Position numbers and translations under genes: made by a program. A stretch of 64,000 nt of DNA, from NCBI GenBank assembly GCA_037893245.1, contig JBAIAA010000534.1, forward strand, positions 620,001 through 684,000. Direction: 5' to 3'. Shown here piece by piece: positions 12,963-25,728 of the stretch. How positions within the stretch are numbered: position 1 is the first letter of the stretch; each line of letters opens with the position of its first letter. Source of the DNA: Crossaster papposus (Eukaryota > Echinodermata > Asteroidea > Velatida > Solasteridae). Below the pieces are notes generated by a model, which saw only the letters and a program-made list of their open reading frames with translations, did not search any database and had not been told where the DNA came from.

Positions 12963-15569
12963 ATAAGCAGACTTTCTTATTTCAATCCTGAGAATATACC
13001 ATCCTATTTTACATCTGAAACGCAACTGAGATATTGTAATTTAAACGGCAAATTCATCATTTTTCATATTGTTTTTGACAATTGGTTGCATTTGGCAGGG
13101 AAATACCAGTCATTAAGTGCTGACAAAAACACTTTATTCCCCCAATCCAACATGGAGAAGAAAAAAAAGTCAAGTAATTTTCTGGTAATGCGTTACCCTG
13201 CGGAGAAAGAAAGAAGAAAAAAATAGCTGACTTTTTAGCCTACTTGTGATGTCACTCGAAACTTATTTCAAAGCCATTTCCTGCCTTGCTCCTGCAGAAC
13301 GGAGTCAGCTACCGTACGCCTTTGGCCCAAGTCGCTCCTTTTGTTGCACTCATTCCATTTGCAGTAATCACCATGCCCGTCCTTTCCTCTTTTTGCTTTA
13401 AAAAAGAAAAAAACCACAGATTCTTACGATTCCCGCGCTGAAAATAGAAAAAGAGATAGAATATATCTCTCAAGTGGCTAGAGAAGGGCTGGCGGATAGG
13501 AACCCAATCCGCGGACAGGTAGCTTACGGGAATTCCCACCTTCCCACAAGTCACTGCGGGGATGCCTATACGCGCTTTGATTTATTTGTTTCATCCCAGC
13601 CCTAATTCATCATTACTGGTGGGGGTTTTACATAAGGGTAGGGATGGTATGTGTGTGTAGGGGGGGGGGGGGGGGGGGGAGAGAGGTAGGGGTAGGGGGA
13701 AGGAGAAGGAGAGACAGAGACACAATCTCAACCACAGTCATGGTGGGGATTGTAATAAGAGACTCTTTTACATATTCCCTGCCCCTGCGCGTCCGCAATC
13801 AGAGGGTGCAATCTGGCAAGTGCGCATAAAATAACCTATCCTTCTTTGTTTTGATTTCGTACTAAATTGGATTGGGGAGGTGTCACTCACATCAGGCAGC
13901 ATATGGGATAATATCTCGGGAGTCCCCCGGCACTCTGCTAGCCTGGAACAACCAGGGCAATAACCTGTCGCTGATTAAGAAAAGTTCACCCAACCCTCTC
14001 TCTGCTCACTAGTAGTAATATAAAAACGACTTGTCATTTGCATACTGTCGCCTAGTATTAACACTGTGCCTCTAAGCCCGACTACCTCAACCAATAGAGA
14101 GAAGAAAAAAAATTATAAAGAAACCACATACTGGTGAGTAATGGAATGTGCTTGCAGATTGTGACTTGCCAAGTTGGTTGGCCAGCTATAAGTGAAAGGT
14201 TCTTGAAGGCTCTCATGCTATGCAACAAGTTGATTATTGCCTTGCTGAGTGTAACACAAAACAACATACAGCAGTTTAATAGCACTTCTGGCCCGCACCA
14301 AGTGCTTTTGCATTATTCATTTTAGTGTATATTTTTCCCAGCAAATTGCCCGCAGCTTTTCAGAAGGTTCCCTTTTTAAAAAGATAATTATTAGCAGTTA
14401 TCAATTAAATCCTGAAGGAAAGCAGAGCCACTGTGCCGTTTTGATAGAGCTGCACAAAAAGTAGCACTTGCACTCCGTAAGCAGTTACAAAATGAATTAA
14501 GTTTTAGTTCAACTATTTGTTAAAGCAGTTGACTAGACTCCATTAGCAATCCTCGCTGCTCAATCTAAGAGTCATCTTTAGTATTAGTAATACTGAATTC
14601 ATGTCATCGATTCCAAGATTTAATGATCTGTTTCATACCAGTTGCCCCTAAAACAATAAACAGATCTTTACTGGAGTTGGAATTCTCCATATCTGACAGC
14701 GCACAGTGTAAACTCATTACAGGTTTTTTTCCTTTAAAAAAAAATAATATAAGCAGGTGCATTTAGATCTAATCCCAACATGGCCAGCACCAGATTATAG
14801 GTCAGAGGTCACAAAGAAAAGACTGAAAATACTTTTTTTTTCAGTACCTGGCTTTTATTCAATGGTGTTTTTTTTTTGTCTTCTTGGTAGACAGAAGGGG
14901 AAGTAGCAAAGAGCTTGTGCAACACATGTCAGCAGTTGTTGAAATGCCTGGCATATCTAGGTAGCTCCTATGGGACTATTAACCTATGCTGGGTTTCCTG
15001 ACCATGCCCTTTTATGGACCAGTTTTAATTAGTGAAAGCCCCAGCCTGGCCCATTGGATGGATTATTATGAAGCTGTTGACAGTTACCATTAAGATAAAG
15101 CAGATGGGGTCTGAAATGAGCAGAGTCCCCCCAGAGTTGATTGGGGGTCAGGCACAGCCACTTGTCAGCAGACCATGGTGGTTTCGTTTTGGGAGAGAAG
15201 GAAAAAATAACTTGATGAGGTTTTAAAGTTACATACAAAACACTATCGAAAATTGTTATTTAAGTAAAAGAACATAAAGCTTTCTTCTCTTTTTTTTCTT
15301 TTTCGGAGGAAGTTTATGAGTGAGTAACCTTCCTTGATTATTGTTGCCACTGCTTAAGGTGCAACAGATGGGGGTATGTACTGTGTAAAATGAATTAGGG
15401 TCCCTCAAGGATGGAGTGGGTTCATAGAGTCACTCGGCCCAGGTCGGATCGCTGAAAACTTTAATCAAGATTTGTGGGTGTGTATGTTCTTATCTTGGAC
15501 AAGAACATGGATTGCATGTCAGAATTTTGTGCAAGAAAGTTAACGAGCGTGGTGAAATGTCTCTTTTAT
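12963..15569. other. non-coding stretch
   Basis: No gene recognised. It contains G20 (13660-13679) followed by a G/A-rich purine stretch to about 13720, and AT-rich blocks at about 14130-14340 and 14930-15150 with little simple repeat that could be regulatory. The donor-like CTG|GTGAGTA at 14133 has no matching upstream acceptor. Confidence 0.4.
13660..13679 (+). repeat. poly(G) tract, 20 bases
   Basis: G20 follows a short GT run and is followed by about 40 bp of nearly pure purine. Confidence 0.95.
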
Positions 15570-15958
15570 TTAAAGGTAGTATACACCATTTGCAGATATC
15601 GAAAAAATTTACTACCAAATTATTAAGAAATATCTTACTTATTTGAAATTAAATAATGATTGTAGGCATCCAGCATAACGATTGCTCTAGATATCCTGTT
15701 ATTGTTCCGAAAAATTGAATTGTATAAACCAAAATTCATTATCGCCGGACGGCGATTGCGAAAACACAAAAACAACATAAGAAAAACTGCCCGATTCCGG
15801 TTGAAAATGAAAGTCGTTTTTCTTGCTTTTCTCAGCAACCATGATTGTAAAACTTCGGACAGGTCAGTTAAACGATATTTACTATGAAATATAAACCCTC
15901 CTAAATCCACCCATTCATGATAATTCAAGCAATTACCAATGGTGTATACTACCTTTAA
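15570..15958. mobile_element. MITE family 1, copy 3 (best-preserved)
   Basis: A 381-bp element between TTAA at 15570-15573 and 15955-15958. The ends AGGTAGTATACACCATTTGC and GGTGTATACTACCT are inverted repeats of each other. The internal palindrome CGCCG-GA-CGGCG is at 15743-15754. It is the longest copy in the window and the best single reference for the family. Non-coding. Confidence 0.85.
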
Positions 15959-16445
15959 AGAAGGAATATTAGATCAAGCGCAAGTTAAGGGAGAGGAAAT
16001 TTACATTTTTGAGTTGAACCAAGGTTTCAGAAAACCGTGGATTGTTGCCTAAACTTTGTTGTTTAAAACCCACTTCCCAAGGACTTCTGCTAATTGCTGG
16101 AGGTTAATTGTCACTACTGAGTACTGAGTCAACTAAAGATTTTCTTTCTTTACATTTCTTTGGGAATCTGCTTAGAGCTCTGCAAGGATTTGCAACTGGA
16201 TGGAGTTCTTAAGTCGGACTTAATCTAATGCACCTGTCATCTAAGATTCAGGATTAGGAGGGGTGATTTCCTTTGCTTCTCTCCAGTCAAAAATGATATT
16301 ATTTCATAAGAACACAATCGTGCCGGTATTTAAAAAAAAAAAAAAAAAATTTGTCAGACTTCTATAAAGTCGCATTATGCTGTCATAAATTATTGATAAA
16401 CTGCAAGAAAAGCCCTAAGAGGCAGAGAATCTCCCAAGTCTCTCT

Positions 16446-16461
16446 CCCCCCCCCCCCCCCC
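16446..16461 (+). repeat. poly(C) tract, 16 bases
   Basis: Uninterrupted C16 after a TCTCT run. Confidence 0.95.
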
Positions 16462-16849
16462 ACAAAAAAAACCCCCACTGGAGCATCAGCCCAAGTCAAC
16501 GGCTAATCTATCACTAAAGCGCTTCACGTTGCCCGCATATCTCCCCCACATTTCCCAGCTCTTAATTCCCCTTGATTATCATGCACATATGTGGCACAAA
16601 TGGCCTACTTCCTGCCCTTTTGAGATAAAGCCACTCGCAACAAAAGCTTGAACCATTCCAATTAAAATCCTGCATAATAAAAACTGAGCAGCAGTGAAAG
16701 GCTAGCGCCAGGCTCTGTTTGTATTTTGCCGCGGGGCTCATCACACAAAGCGGTTCTCTCTTTTTTCCTAAACCCCTTTTTTTTTTTTTTTCATCTCCAT
16801 CTCCATCTCCTTTTTCACTCCTTTTTTCAACCCCTCTTGATGAGTCAGC

Positions 16850-17180
16850 CAATCAAATGACCCATTAACACTGCCTAAGATGTCGCAGGAACATGTCAAA
16901 TGATGTTAACCGGGCCCTCCGTCTAAAAATCCAAGTGCCATTCTTTTCGGGATTTTTAATGGAGCCAAGTGCAAAGCCCAGCAACCATTAATTACACAGG
17001 ATGTTTATTGTAATGCAATATTTGACAGCCGTCTGTGGCAGATATTCTTCCAGGGGTCAGGTAAGGTTAATAACTAGAAGGCTAGATTGTCCTGTGAACC
17101 GTAATAAAGCCTGCTGAATAATTGGCCTCTGCACAGCAAAGAAATGCCAGCATAATGGTGGAGATGATCTAGTGCATGGC
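16850..17180. promoter_or_regulatory. candidate conserved non-coding block
   Basis: About 330 bp with balanced composition and several homeodomain-type words (CCATTAA, CATTAATTA, TTTTTAATGG), without simple repeats or transposon similarity to other parts of the window. It resembles developmental enhancers by composition only. Confidence 0.22.
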
Positions 17181-18429
17181 TAATGGTTTCTAATGTTTCA
17201 CAATTTAAATGGGGACACGAGAGCAACATCTCTTAAATGAGTGCCAAGAGGATCGCCAAGTCAGTATGGTGTATGTATTGGCCTGCATATCATTGTGCAC
17301 TTGTACCGGTACATGAACACTCGGATCTATAAAGCAGACTGCATGAAATGCCACTCGCAGGTAAGTTCAAAACTACACCAGTTTTTTTTTTTTAACCAAC
17401 TCTATGTTCAGAGAGTGTTTGTGTGCGAACCCGGGAGTTGGGGCACAAGTGAGGAAATTAGAATTTCATGGTTGAATCTAGGTAATTACAGCCCAGAGCA
17501 ATTTAACTTCTGTTGACTTCCATACACATGTACTGTATAGTCCCCCACCAGACTATAAATCCAAGGTTATTCTAACAGAGCTGGTGTAATTATAAACTGC
17601 AAAGTCAATTCCCAGCTGTCTGGTGGGAGATATGTGTGAAAAGAACCAATGTAGGGTTTCTCTTTGCTGTTATAAACCCAGACAAGAGACTGTTCATGTC
17701 ACAGTCAGTACATGTATATACATGATACATACATGTATGTACATGTACAGTGTATCTGTGCAAGCTTGTTGTACAATGTCTGCCATAGTGTGAGTGCTAG
17801 TGAGGCATGCTGTGCAACCTACATGTACACATCCCTTGTGGCTTGTCACTCCCCTTGACATGCATTCCACACATTTCACAGTGGTTGACCAACAGTCCAC
17901 TGGTGACCTCAGATGAGGTAATCAGAGCAGCCAAGTGCACAGGGAGCCAGTGACCTCGTTCCCCAGGGTCAACTGACTGGTAACCTGTCTGGTGTTGTAT
18001 ATGTGTGACTGTGTATGTGTTGTTATGGTGTCAGCAGCTAGTGACCAGTGGCAGCAGTGGTTGACTCCAATGTGTCACTGTAACCATGGAGGACACTGCA
18101 GCAGTGCATGAGCGATCATGTTCACTATGCAGTGTGTATGTGTTGTACAACATGTGTTTTCCCAGAGATTTTAAACCGGAGTTGATATGATAGGGTTGTA
18201 GTAAGAAGGCAGCTGCTGGTGAAATGCATCACTGTCGGAAATTAAAAATGATACTATTTCCTAATTTTCTTTGTAAAAGAGGAAATTTTGATCTAGGTTC
18301 TTAATATTCTAAGAAAATGATTGAATTGATTTGAAAGAATAAACAATGGGAATGGAATGTGCCCGATTTACAGAATATGAATGTACATGTATGCCTATTT
18401 CCCTTCATGGTGTTTAATCAGCATTGGGC

Positions 18430-18687
18430 TTAAAGGGGCACTATGTCCTGGAATCGGGCTACAATACCGTTTTGAACTAAATGATCTTCATCGGAAAAAG
18501 CATTTAAAAGTAGAATATAATTATTAACACAATCATCCTTTAAACAAAAAAAGCGTTTTTTGTGTTTTTCCTGTGTAGAAAAAGTTCCTTCTTTTCTCGG
18601 GAACGGTATACATTAGGCTGGTTTTCTTTCAACCAGATGTTTGAAACATGATATTTTAGGGAATTTTAGGACATAGTGCCCCTTTAA
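18430..18687. mobile_element. MITE family 2 with perfect 16-bp inverted ends
   Basis: A 250-bp element whose left end AGGGGCACTATGTCCT (18434-18449) is exactly inverted at the right end (18668-18683), flanked by TTAA at 18430-18433 and 18684-18687. The inverted match including TTAA is 20 bp. The interior is AT-rich and non-coding. TTAA target and AGGGG...CCCCT ends fit a piggyBac-type non-autonomous element. The perfect ends suggest a fairly young insertion. Confidence 0.9.
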
Positions 18688-21600
18688 TTGATCAGCATTT
18701 ACATGTAGTTCAAGCTGTGAAGCTGGCAATGGTTTGTGTTGGCAACTGCGGGCGCGGGTCAAAAGGCATCCTCCCTTGATTCCCATCTTGCACCTGTAGT
18801 TGAAAGTCATGGTCAATCCTGCCTTACACACAAAGGGCCGTTTTGTCTTTCACTTTGGTACTCTCTCTCTGTCCTCAACCAATCAGCATCATCTGTTAGC
18901 AATCATAACTAAGGATAAACTCCCATTTGTCACATTCCTCAAAACCTTGGCCTGTCATTAAAAGACTGGAGCTTTATAGTACATGTAATACTAAATGTTG
19001 ACATAACAGCCTCATTGCCCAATAGGTAGCTACAGTGTATTGAGGGCAGTCAGAGAAATACTGGTTGATGGGGAAACAAATATTTATAGCAACTTGGAGG
19101 CATGCCAGATAGGAATTGATGCTGTTGAGTGAAGATGGAAATTTTTTTTATGGAACTTGGTTTGTTATTAGTGTCAACTGATAAAAATGAAGTACATGAT
19201 TATTAGTAAACCATACAGTACATGTAGGTGTTCTATTGGTACTATTGAGAATTGATGTTTTTTAGTTGTATCAATGCAGGAATCTTATTCCTCCATGGTT
19301 GTATGATGTCATTTGTATAAAACAGTCATCTGTGTTGATACTTGATGTAGTTTTACCTGCCATATTTTAGGATTTTGTGTATTGACTATTGTGGTTTTAA
19401 GGGTTGAATGGCTCATCAAAATTGGGAGGTTTTGCACGTACATGTACCGGTAGCAAGGGGACAAACTGTTTTGAATGGACATGGGTATAAAACAAGGTGT
19501 GTTTTAAGTGATCGTTTTGTTCCGACACCGTTTCACAGAATTAGTAGTTCGATAACTCAATTTTACTTTGGGACGTAAGACAACAATTGTGGGTTAGGAA
19601 TGAATGGAGGAGAAAGGACATTTTGCCATAACTGCCAAAGCTCTTCATGTATAATTCACTGCACAATGAAATAGCCTGGGGGAAAATGGGTCCTGTGTAT
19701 AAACTATTGGTGCAGTGCGCACACTTTTTACTTTTCTTTTTTCTTTCTTTTTGGTCTGAGCAGTTTTTTTTTGTTATGCCATCTTTGATAATTGAAAGCA
19801 AAGTTATATGCAAATTGGCCAAGTGAGTGAATGGCCCCCCTGTATGCACAGCACAATTGGGGGATCAGGCCAGTATTGTGTTTGGTGGCAGGGGGAATGA
19901 AAAATAACTAGCAATCTCCCAGCAGGTCACAAGATTTCTTTTTTATTTTTAGTCTGAACCTTATGTGCATCATGACGAAGCATTATACCTAGGTAAAGCT
20001 AAGCTGGCATTATCTTGGAACCTTGTATGACTAAAGAGAAAGGACAATGGGCCATGCATAATGGGCCATGGACGATTTATAGACGACCTAAAGTTTTTGT
20101 GGAGGGATGGTAGTGTTTTGGATGGCTAATGTGATTCTTATGTATACATGCACCCGATTCATAAACCCTAAACAAGTGACAGTGCTGAACCCATCAATTT
20201 CATTTAGGACTTTTCACACACCTAGGGTTATAACCTATCAGTACTTAATCTAATTCTGTAGTCCTAAAATAGTTTTGATAGTAAAATGGTGAGAAACTTT
20301 GCAAGCCCCGTTAACTTTTTTACAGCGAATTTATGACGATATCTGATATGTGCCTGCAGTATCTCAGGTGATCACACCCACCTGCTATGAGATTCTTGTT
20401 TTATTTGCTTAGTTCTCAAACCAGACTTCATGCCAATTTTCCTATGTGTTCAACGAAGAGGCTTGCTAGCAATTCTGAAACAGTGCAAGTCATTCCTGGC
20501 TCGTAGTTATCTTGTGTTCGATCATAAGACGAGAGATTTCAGTCTAAACCCCAACACCCATCTTTCCCTTTGAGGATGTTCACGATGCTTAAGCCCCTCA
20601 CAGATTCCTCCCTCCCCCCTATATCTGGTAGATGATATAATCCCTTACTTACTGAACCCATCATCAACTGTATAAAGGTTTATTGTTTGTGGCATAAACA
20701 TTATAATATCAACACACCCACTCATTACCCCCCTCCAATTACACCCTTTAACCCCTCCCCCCCCCCCCCCCCCCCCACCACCAATTACACCATTTCCCCA
20801 ATTACACCCCCCCCTCTCAAATCCTTTGTTTAATATTTCCTTTTCTGACGCTAATCCAACGGGAACATCCTGTTGTCTGGGACATTTTGGGCCTGATATT
20901 TGTTACTGCTGGAAGAAACGACTATGTAGTGCGTGGGTACGTACCGGTATGCACACGTACATGTATGTCTGGAACAAGAATATGTCTCGGAATAAGATTA
21001 GGATAGAAGGATATGTTTTTTCCAAAAATAAACCCAGTCTGCTCAGACACTATTCCTGAGCCTGTGTTATTGACAAATTATTGTGTCTTGAAAAAGTTGG
21101 GCTTTGGAAGTAGAGTTTAGATTCTTGATGAGGTCTGAGATTTGTTTTGGTTAATGGACACAGGGTGGGTGGTCTTCTAAAAAAACGAGTTCCCGTTAAA
21201 ATTTGTTTGTTTAATTCACCACAATCAAACAATTCTTGAGATGGTGAACAGCTTTGCTATTTTCTTGGTCATAAACGGTCGATTTTATATTGGGATTCTG
21301 ATTTTAAAAAAGAAATCTGATTTATTTCCATTGTGATTTTAGAAAGTTACATGTACATGTATGTTCCGTTTAACTGGGCCAGCTTTGTAGCCCTGCAGAT
21401 GATTCTCATTTATTTTCTCGTCACTTAATATCTTGGTGATCGACCAGTTATCATTTGAGCTACAACAATCATGGGCAAAGCATCCTCTTGTACATGTACT
21501 ACAAAGACAAGAAATTATTGATGGCCGAGTCGGTAATTTGCCTCGCCAAAATCTGCCCCATCCGGTTTCATTATCTGTATCACCTTAATTGTTCCTTATC

Positions 21601-22522
21601 AAACCCCAACATGACTCTAAATTACACAATCATGTCCCACCTTTGGAACTCTCTTAGTTTTTGCCCGGCCATATCACTGCATCTCTGAACTTGTCTCATT
21701 GTGCGGGGAATAATGGGTGGCTGTTAATGATTGACCACTAATTATTGACACAATTAAGCACCGCTATCTGACGAGAGGCGCCAAAAGAAAAAAAAATTAG
21801 TGGGCTTATTAGTGGGGGTCGATTTTTGCTTTTAATGTTGTGCAGCTCTGTTGACGTACCAGTCTCGGCCCTCAATTAGTCGATGACACTCTAGCATAAG
21901 CCGTGTTTACAGCTTTTTAGGGAGTTTCAATCGAGCTCCAAATTCTCATTAGGACTCTTTGTTCTAAGGGTAAGCTTCACTTGACTTTTTTTGTCTCCTA
22001 ACATCTTTTTTTTTTACCTATAAAAAAGGTGTTATTTTATCAGATATCTCAAAAAAGTTAGCAGTATTTTGGCTAAAATGAACACTGTCACTTAATACTT
22101 GCCCATTGTTACTTACAACCACGCTTGACAGTGTGGTAAGTGGTCTTGGGTTGTACGGTATTCCAACCAACCAATCTTGACAGTGGATTTTGAATTGTGA
22201 TACCTGTACTGGAGTCTAATGTGAATCTGAAGCATATTTGACGTCTCAATACATTTGCTGGGACAACACGGGTTGGAGTTGACATGTGTTCTACTTTGTG
22301 CAAATTTGTAGCACAAAGACTTGTGATGTTATATATTTCCATTTCCGTTCTCATTCACACACACTACATGTAGCCTTCGAACTGGTTTTTCTGAGAATTC
22401 AGTGCCAAAATATGATGCTGGTTGGTACTATGAAGGCGTCTTAAAAACCTGTGAGAGGGTAGCAGTAAAGCGGTTCTTTTTTTTAACTGATATACATCTG
22501 TCTTGTTTTTATCTCTTTTCAG
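18688..22522. other. non-coding stretch
   Basis: No gene recognised. It contains C20 (20757-20776) set among several CCAATTACACC words at about 20720-20820, scattered TACATGTA words, and a mixed-composition block at about 21700-21960 with ACTAATTATTGAC that could be regulatory. Confidence 0.4.
20757..20776 (+). repeat. poly(C) tract, 20 bases
   Basis: C20 within a C-rich patch in which CCAATTACACC recurs three times (about 20714-20812), a local degenerate tandem. Confidence 0.9.
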
Positions 22523-22586
22523 ATAAGTGTTTGTGACGAGCTGATATCTCTGTGCATTCGCTGCTGACCGGTAGACAAATAAGAAT
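22523..22586 (+). other. candidate non-coding 5' exon of the ZFHX gene (64 nt)
   Basis: A pyrimidine-rich acceptor (TTTTTATCTCTTTTCAG ending at 22522) and a consensus donor (AAT|GTAAGTATG, GT at 22587) bracket 64 nt. The 64 nt have no ATG and several stops, as expected for an untranslated leader exon. It is on the same strand as the ZFHX gene, whose coding exon begins with an acceptor at 42628, so splicing would remove 20,042 nt. Vertebrate ZFHX3 also has upstream non-coding leader exons. The link to ZFHX and its use in RNA are inferred. Confidence 0.5.
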
Positions 22587-23281
22587 GTAAGTATGCTAAG
22601 AAATGTTTATTACATGAAATTTAGTAGCAACAGTAATTTGCACTATTAAGTTCTAGCTAGAAATTCTTATTATTTTTTTAAATTATTTTTGTGTTGTTTT
22701 TAAATTTATTTTTTATTTATTGTTTTTTGGTTGTTTGTTTTTGGGGGTGATCAGTGCTCAATTAGGTCTGAGGTAAAACACAATGTCTTGTTTAGGGTAA
22801 ATGCAAGACAGCCACTGGATACTAACAGAAAAACAACCTGCATCTTCTGTTTACAATTTTCTAATGAAAGGTCTACACTTTGCTTGTCACATCTGAAAGA
22901 AATATATTCACAAAATGGCCCCTGTAAATTATCCCCCTTCTGAATTGTCTGTGCCCCAGCTCTGCAGGCAGAGTGTGTAATTATGTTGCCCGTTGGGCAG
23001 GGTGGGTTAGGCGGAGTACCGGGGAAGCGAAAAATGTTTCCAGCTTTTTTGCGAGATAGCCAAGCCAAACAGTGTACTCCCCGTATCTATCGCTACCCCA
23101 ACTGTACCCTGGGGTCATGGCGGAGTCTGGGAGTAGTATCGGCCGCTCCGATGCGAGAGCCGTTATCGGTGGGCTATTAACGGTTGACAAGTAGGCCATG
23201 TCTAGTAGCGATCATGCTGAACTTGAAGGCAGCTTAAGGGCTTATGTGAATACAAGTCTTGCATGTGATTTCCTTGGGCGA

Positions 23282-23295
23282 GGGGGGGGGGGGGG
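23282..23295 (+). repeat. poly(G) tract, 14 bases
   Basis: Uninterrupted G14. Confidence 0.95.
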
Positions 23296-24558
23296 AGTTG
23301 CAAATGGTCATGGCCTGTGAAACCTTTAAAAATTAAAAAGGGGGTAAAAAAAAAAAGAAAAAAAAAAGATTGAAGACAAACAGTAGCAAGTATTGACAGA
23401 TGGGAACACACTTTTGTGTTAATCACTCGAAAGCCAAGACAAGGGACAGATAGATGATCATGAATATTCAGAAGCCTTGGCACTGAGAGGTGCCTGCCTT
23501 GAAGCTGAATCCTTAATGACTGGCCATTTCCTGACAAGTGGTTGGCAGGCTTTTTCGTTGATGCATCGTAAAAAAAAACTTGGCAAACTTGGGAGGAAAG
23601 CAATTTTGTAAAAATAGATTTTGTAAAAATAACGAGATGTTTTTCTAATAATGTTTAGCAGAATAAATTACATATTTTGCGGTTATCTCCAATCCATGGT
23701 TGTCACGTACAACTTTATATTTGATAACAAAATTGATTCACCCTCCATACATCCATACAGCGTGGCTCGTCTGGTTTTTTTTTAAAACAATTTTAATGAC
23801 CTTCCAATTTATAACCTTATCTTGGTGCTTTTAATTGGGGCCAAAGTTTAGGCAGTGCCCATAAAACAAAAAGGACTAAGCAAGTCAAAAAGCTTAATGG
23901 GAGCAAAGTTTGAAAAATTGTCTCTAAACGAAAAATCTAGTAAAGTAAACAGAGCCCATGACAAAAAAGCTCTGTGGCAGTTGCTAGTTCCTGGCACTCC
24001 CCTTGCATAATGAGAAACCTGGTGTACAATTACAAGGAAGAAAAGAAAGGAGGTTGTATTTATAAGTACGTCATCTACTGCAAATCATTTGGCTGCGGGA
24101 TCCTTTTTTTGTTTAAACATTGTTTAGCTTAGTTTATCTGTCGGGCGGACTTGACCCAATATCAACACTTGTTTTATGCACTTGTTTGTTGTGCGCACAG
24201 TCCCGATGAGCTCGTACATGCACTTGAATTTCAATATGGCCGACATCTGTAAATGAGATGGCCATGTCAATTTAGGTGTTAAATTATTGTTGGTCGCTCT
24301 TATTTATTAGCCGTACAGATGGTCAGCGTGTTATTTTATGTCAGATTTGTGTAATGATAAACCGAAGAGGTGAAAGCGTCACTTGGTTAAAAAAAACTAA
24401 AAAAAACAGAATTGAGTTGTTTAGTAAGACTAAACCAAACATTAAAAAATACTAAAACAAAAAGAACCACGACAAGTTTGGGATTAGAAATGTAGGGAAA
24501 AATATTGATGAAGTCTGATTTTGCTGGGTAAGATGCTTCTTCTAAATTACCCTCTTCG

Positions 24559-24573
24559 CCCCCCCCCCCCCCC
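24559..24573 (+). repeat. poly(C) tract, 15 bases
   Basis: Uninterrupted C15, about 170 bp before the tail of a minus-strand SINE. Confidence 0.95.
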
Positions 24574-24744
24574 TATTCCCCACCCTTTACCCAATACTCG
24601 ATAAACAAAATTAATTATTTGAACAATAACTTTGGGTCCTAGATTTTGTGTTTGTTTGTGATATCTGAAGAGATTTTTTTTTGACATTCACTTGAAGGCA
24701 GTGAAAATATGAATACATACCTGGACTCTTCATTTTTTGTTCTG

Positions 24745-25001
24745 GTAATTATGAAACCAAATATTCCTCAAAAGGATTCCCAGGCACTGTAGCTCGCAAG
24801 CCTGAAGAAACCTGTAGAGAGAAGACAATTAGAAGAGGGTACAGTTTTAAAGGTGGTAGGAAAACCCCAGAATATTCTGAGAGAAACCCGCAGAATCAGA
24901 CATGGACTGAAAACCCAATCCACATATTGGCCCAGGTGGGATTCGAACCTGTCAGAGCAGTGGAAGGCGAGGTAAGAATCACTACACCAACCGGACTTTC
25001 C
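24745..25001 (-). mobile_element. tRNA-derived SINE, minus strand
   Basis: Read on the minus strand, the head has a pol III A-box-like TGGTGTAGTGA (24979-24989) and a perfect B box GGTTCGAATCC (24939-24949) at tRNA-like spacing. It is followed by a body with GGATTGGGTTTTCAGTCC and a GGGTTT-C-rich, GGGGTTTTCCTACC-type segment, which resembles the conserved central part found in many invertebrate SINEs. There is no tRNA cloverleaf or anticodon arm that would make it a real tRNA gene. The left limit (3' tail) is approximate. Confidence 0.75.
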
Positions 25002-25240
25002 ACAACACGTACATGTACATGTACATGTATGTCTCTCAAAAACGGCCGATTGTCCCCACCTTTATTCAGCAGTTAGCATCGGCCAGACAAGCACCACCTT
25101 TTATCAACATTGTGCTGTGGGCTAAAACTTAATAAAGTGAGAAGGGTACATGTAGGTAGGGCCAGTTGATACAATTCAATGTCAGTGACCTCACCCCAGG
25201 CCAACTGTGGTATTGGTCAGGGGTACTTTTGTCTTTGGAA

Positions 25241-25255
25241 GGGGGGGGGGGGGGG
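25241..25255 (+). repeat. poly(G) tract, 15 bases
   Basis: Uninterrupted G15 followed by AAAGA. Confidence 0.95.
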
Positions 25256-25553
25256 AAAGATAATTTGACCACATTTTATAATTTCACACCAGTTTGCTGT
25301 GTTACTCAGTAGGTGATTACGCCTGTGATTACATGTCCACATGTTGTGCTTTGGTATCATGATTATCTTGTACCAGATTATGTACCATGAATGTACCACA
25401 GACCGATGTCAAAAGTAATCATTCAAAGTGGTTTATAGTTTCTATATATTATTGTTTTTCATCTGCAAAATTTGACAAGGTTTAAAAATACGTGTATGAT
25501 ATTTGTCCTGCAATCTGAGGACAGCATGCAGTAACAGTAATACTAGGGTAGGG

Positions 25554-25674
25554 GTTGGGGGAGGGGAGTCGGGGGGGGGGAGTCGGGGGGGGGGGGGGAG
25601 TCGGGGGGGGGGGGGGGGGGAGTCGGGGGGGGGGGGGGGGGAGTCGGGGGGGGGGGAGGGGAGGGGGGGAGTAT
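25554..25674 (+). repeat. G-run minisatellite punctuated by AGTC
   Basis: Runs of 8-19 G are separated by repeated AGTC words at least five times in about 120 bp, giving units of about 14-24 bp that differ almost only in G-run length. The plus strand can form stacked G-quadruplexes. All-proline/serine and all-glycine reading frames here are composition artefacts. Confidence 0.9.
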
Positions 25675-25728
25675 ATGCCAATGACAACATGGTTCTTGTT
25701 AAATGAGATTTAAAGCTTTGCATGGTGG

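Larger units (their letters stand above)
15959..18429. other. non-coding stretch
   Basis: No gene supported. It holds an A-run near 16331, C16 at 16446-16461, a poly(T)/CATCTC stretch near 16780-16810, and a TACATGTA-rich patch at 17708-17760. A perfect donor-like CAG|GTAAGT at 17361 lacks a clear acceptor or promoter and is not called as an exon. Confidence 0.4.

Noticed and set aside
17241-17360. Perfect donor CAG|GTAAGT at 17361, with TATAAAG at 17328
   Set aside because: The TATA-like word is only about 30 bp from the donor, which leaves no room for an exon, and no acceptor is evident.
24939-24989. A tRNA gene on the minus strand
   Set aside because: Boxes A and B are present but no cloverleaf or acceptor stem forms and a SINE body follows; it is a tRNA-derived SINE.
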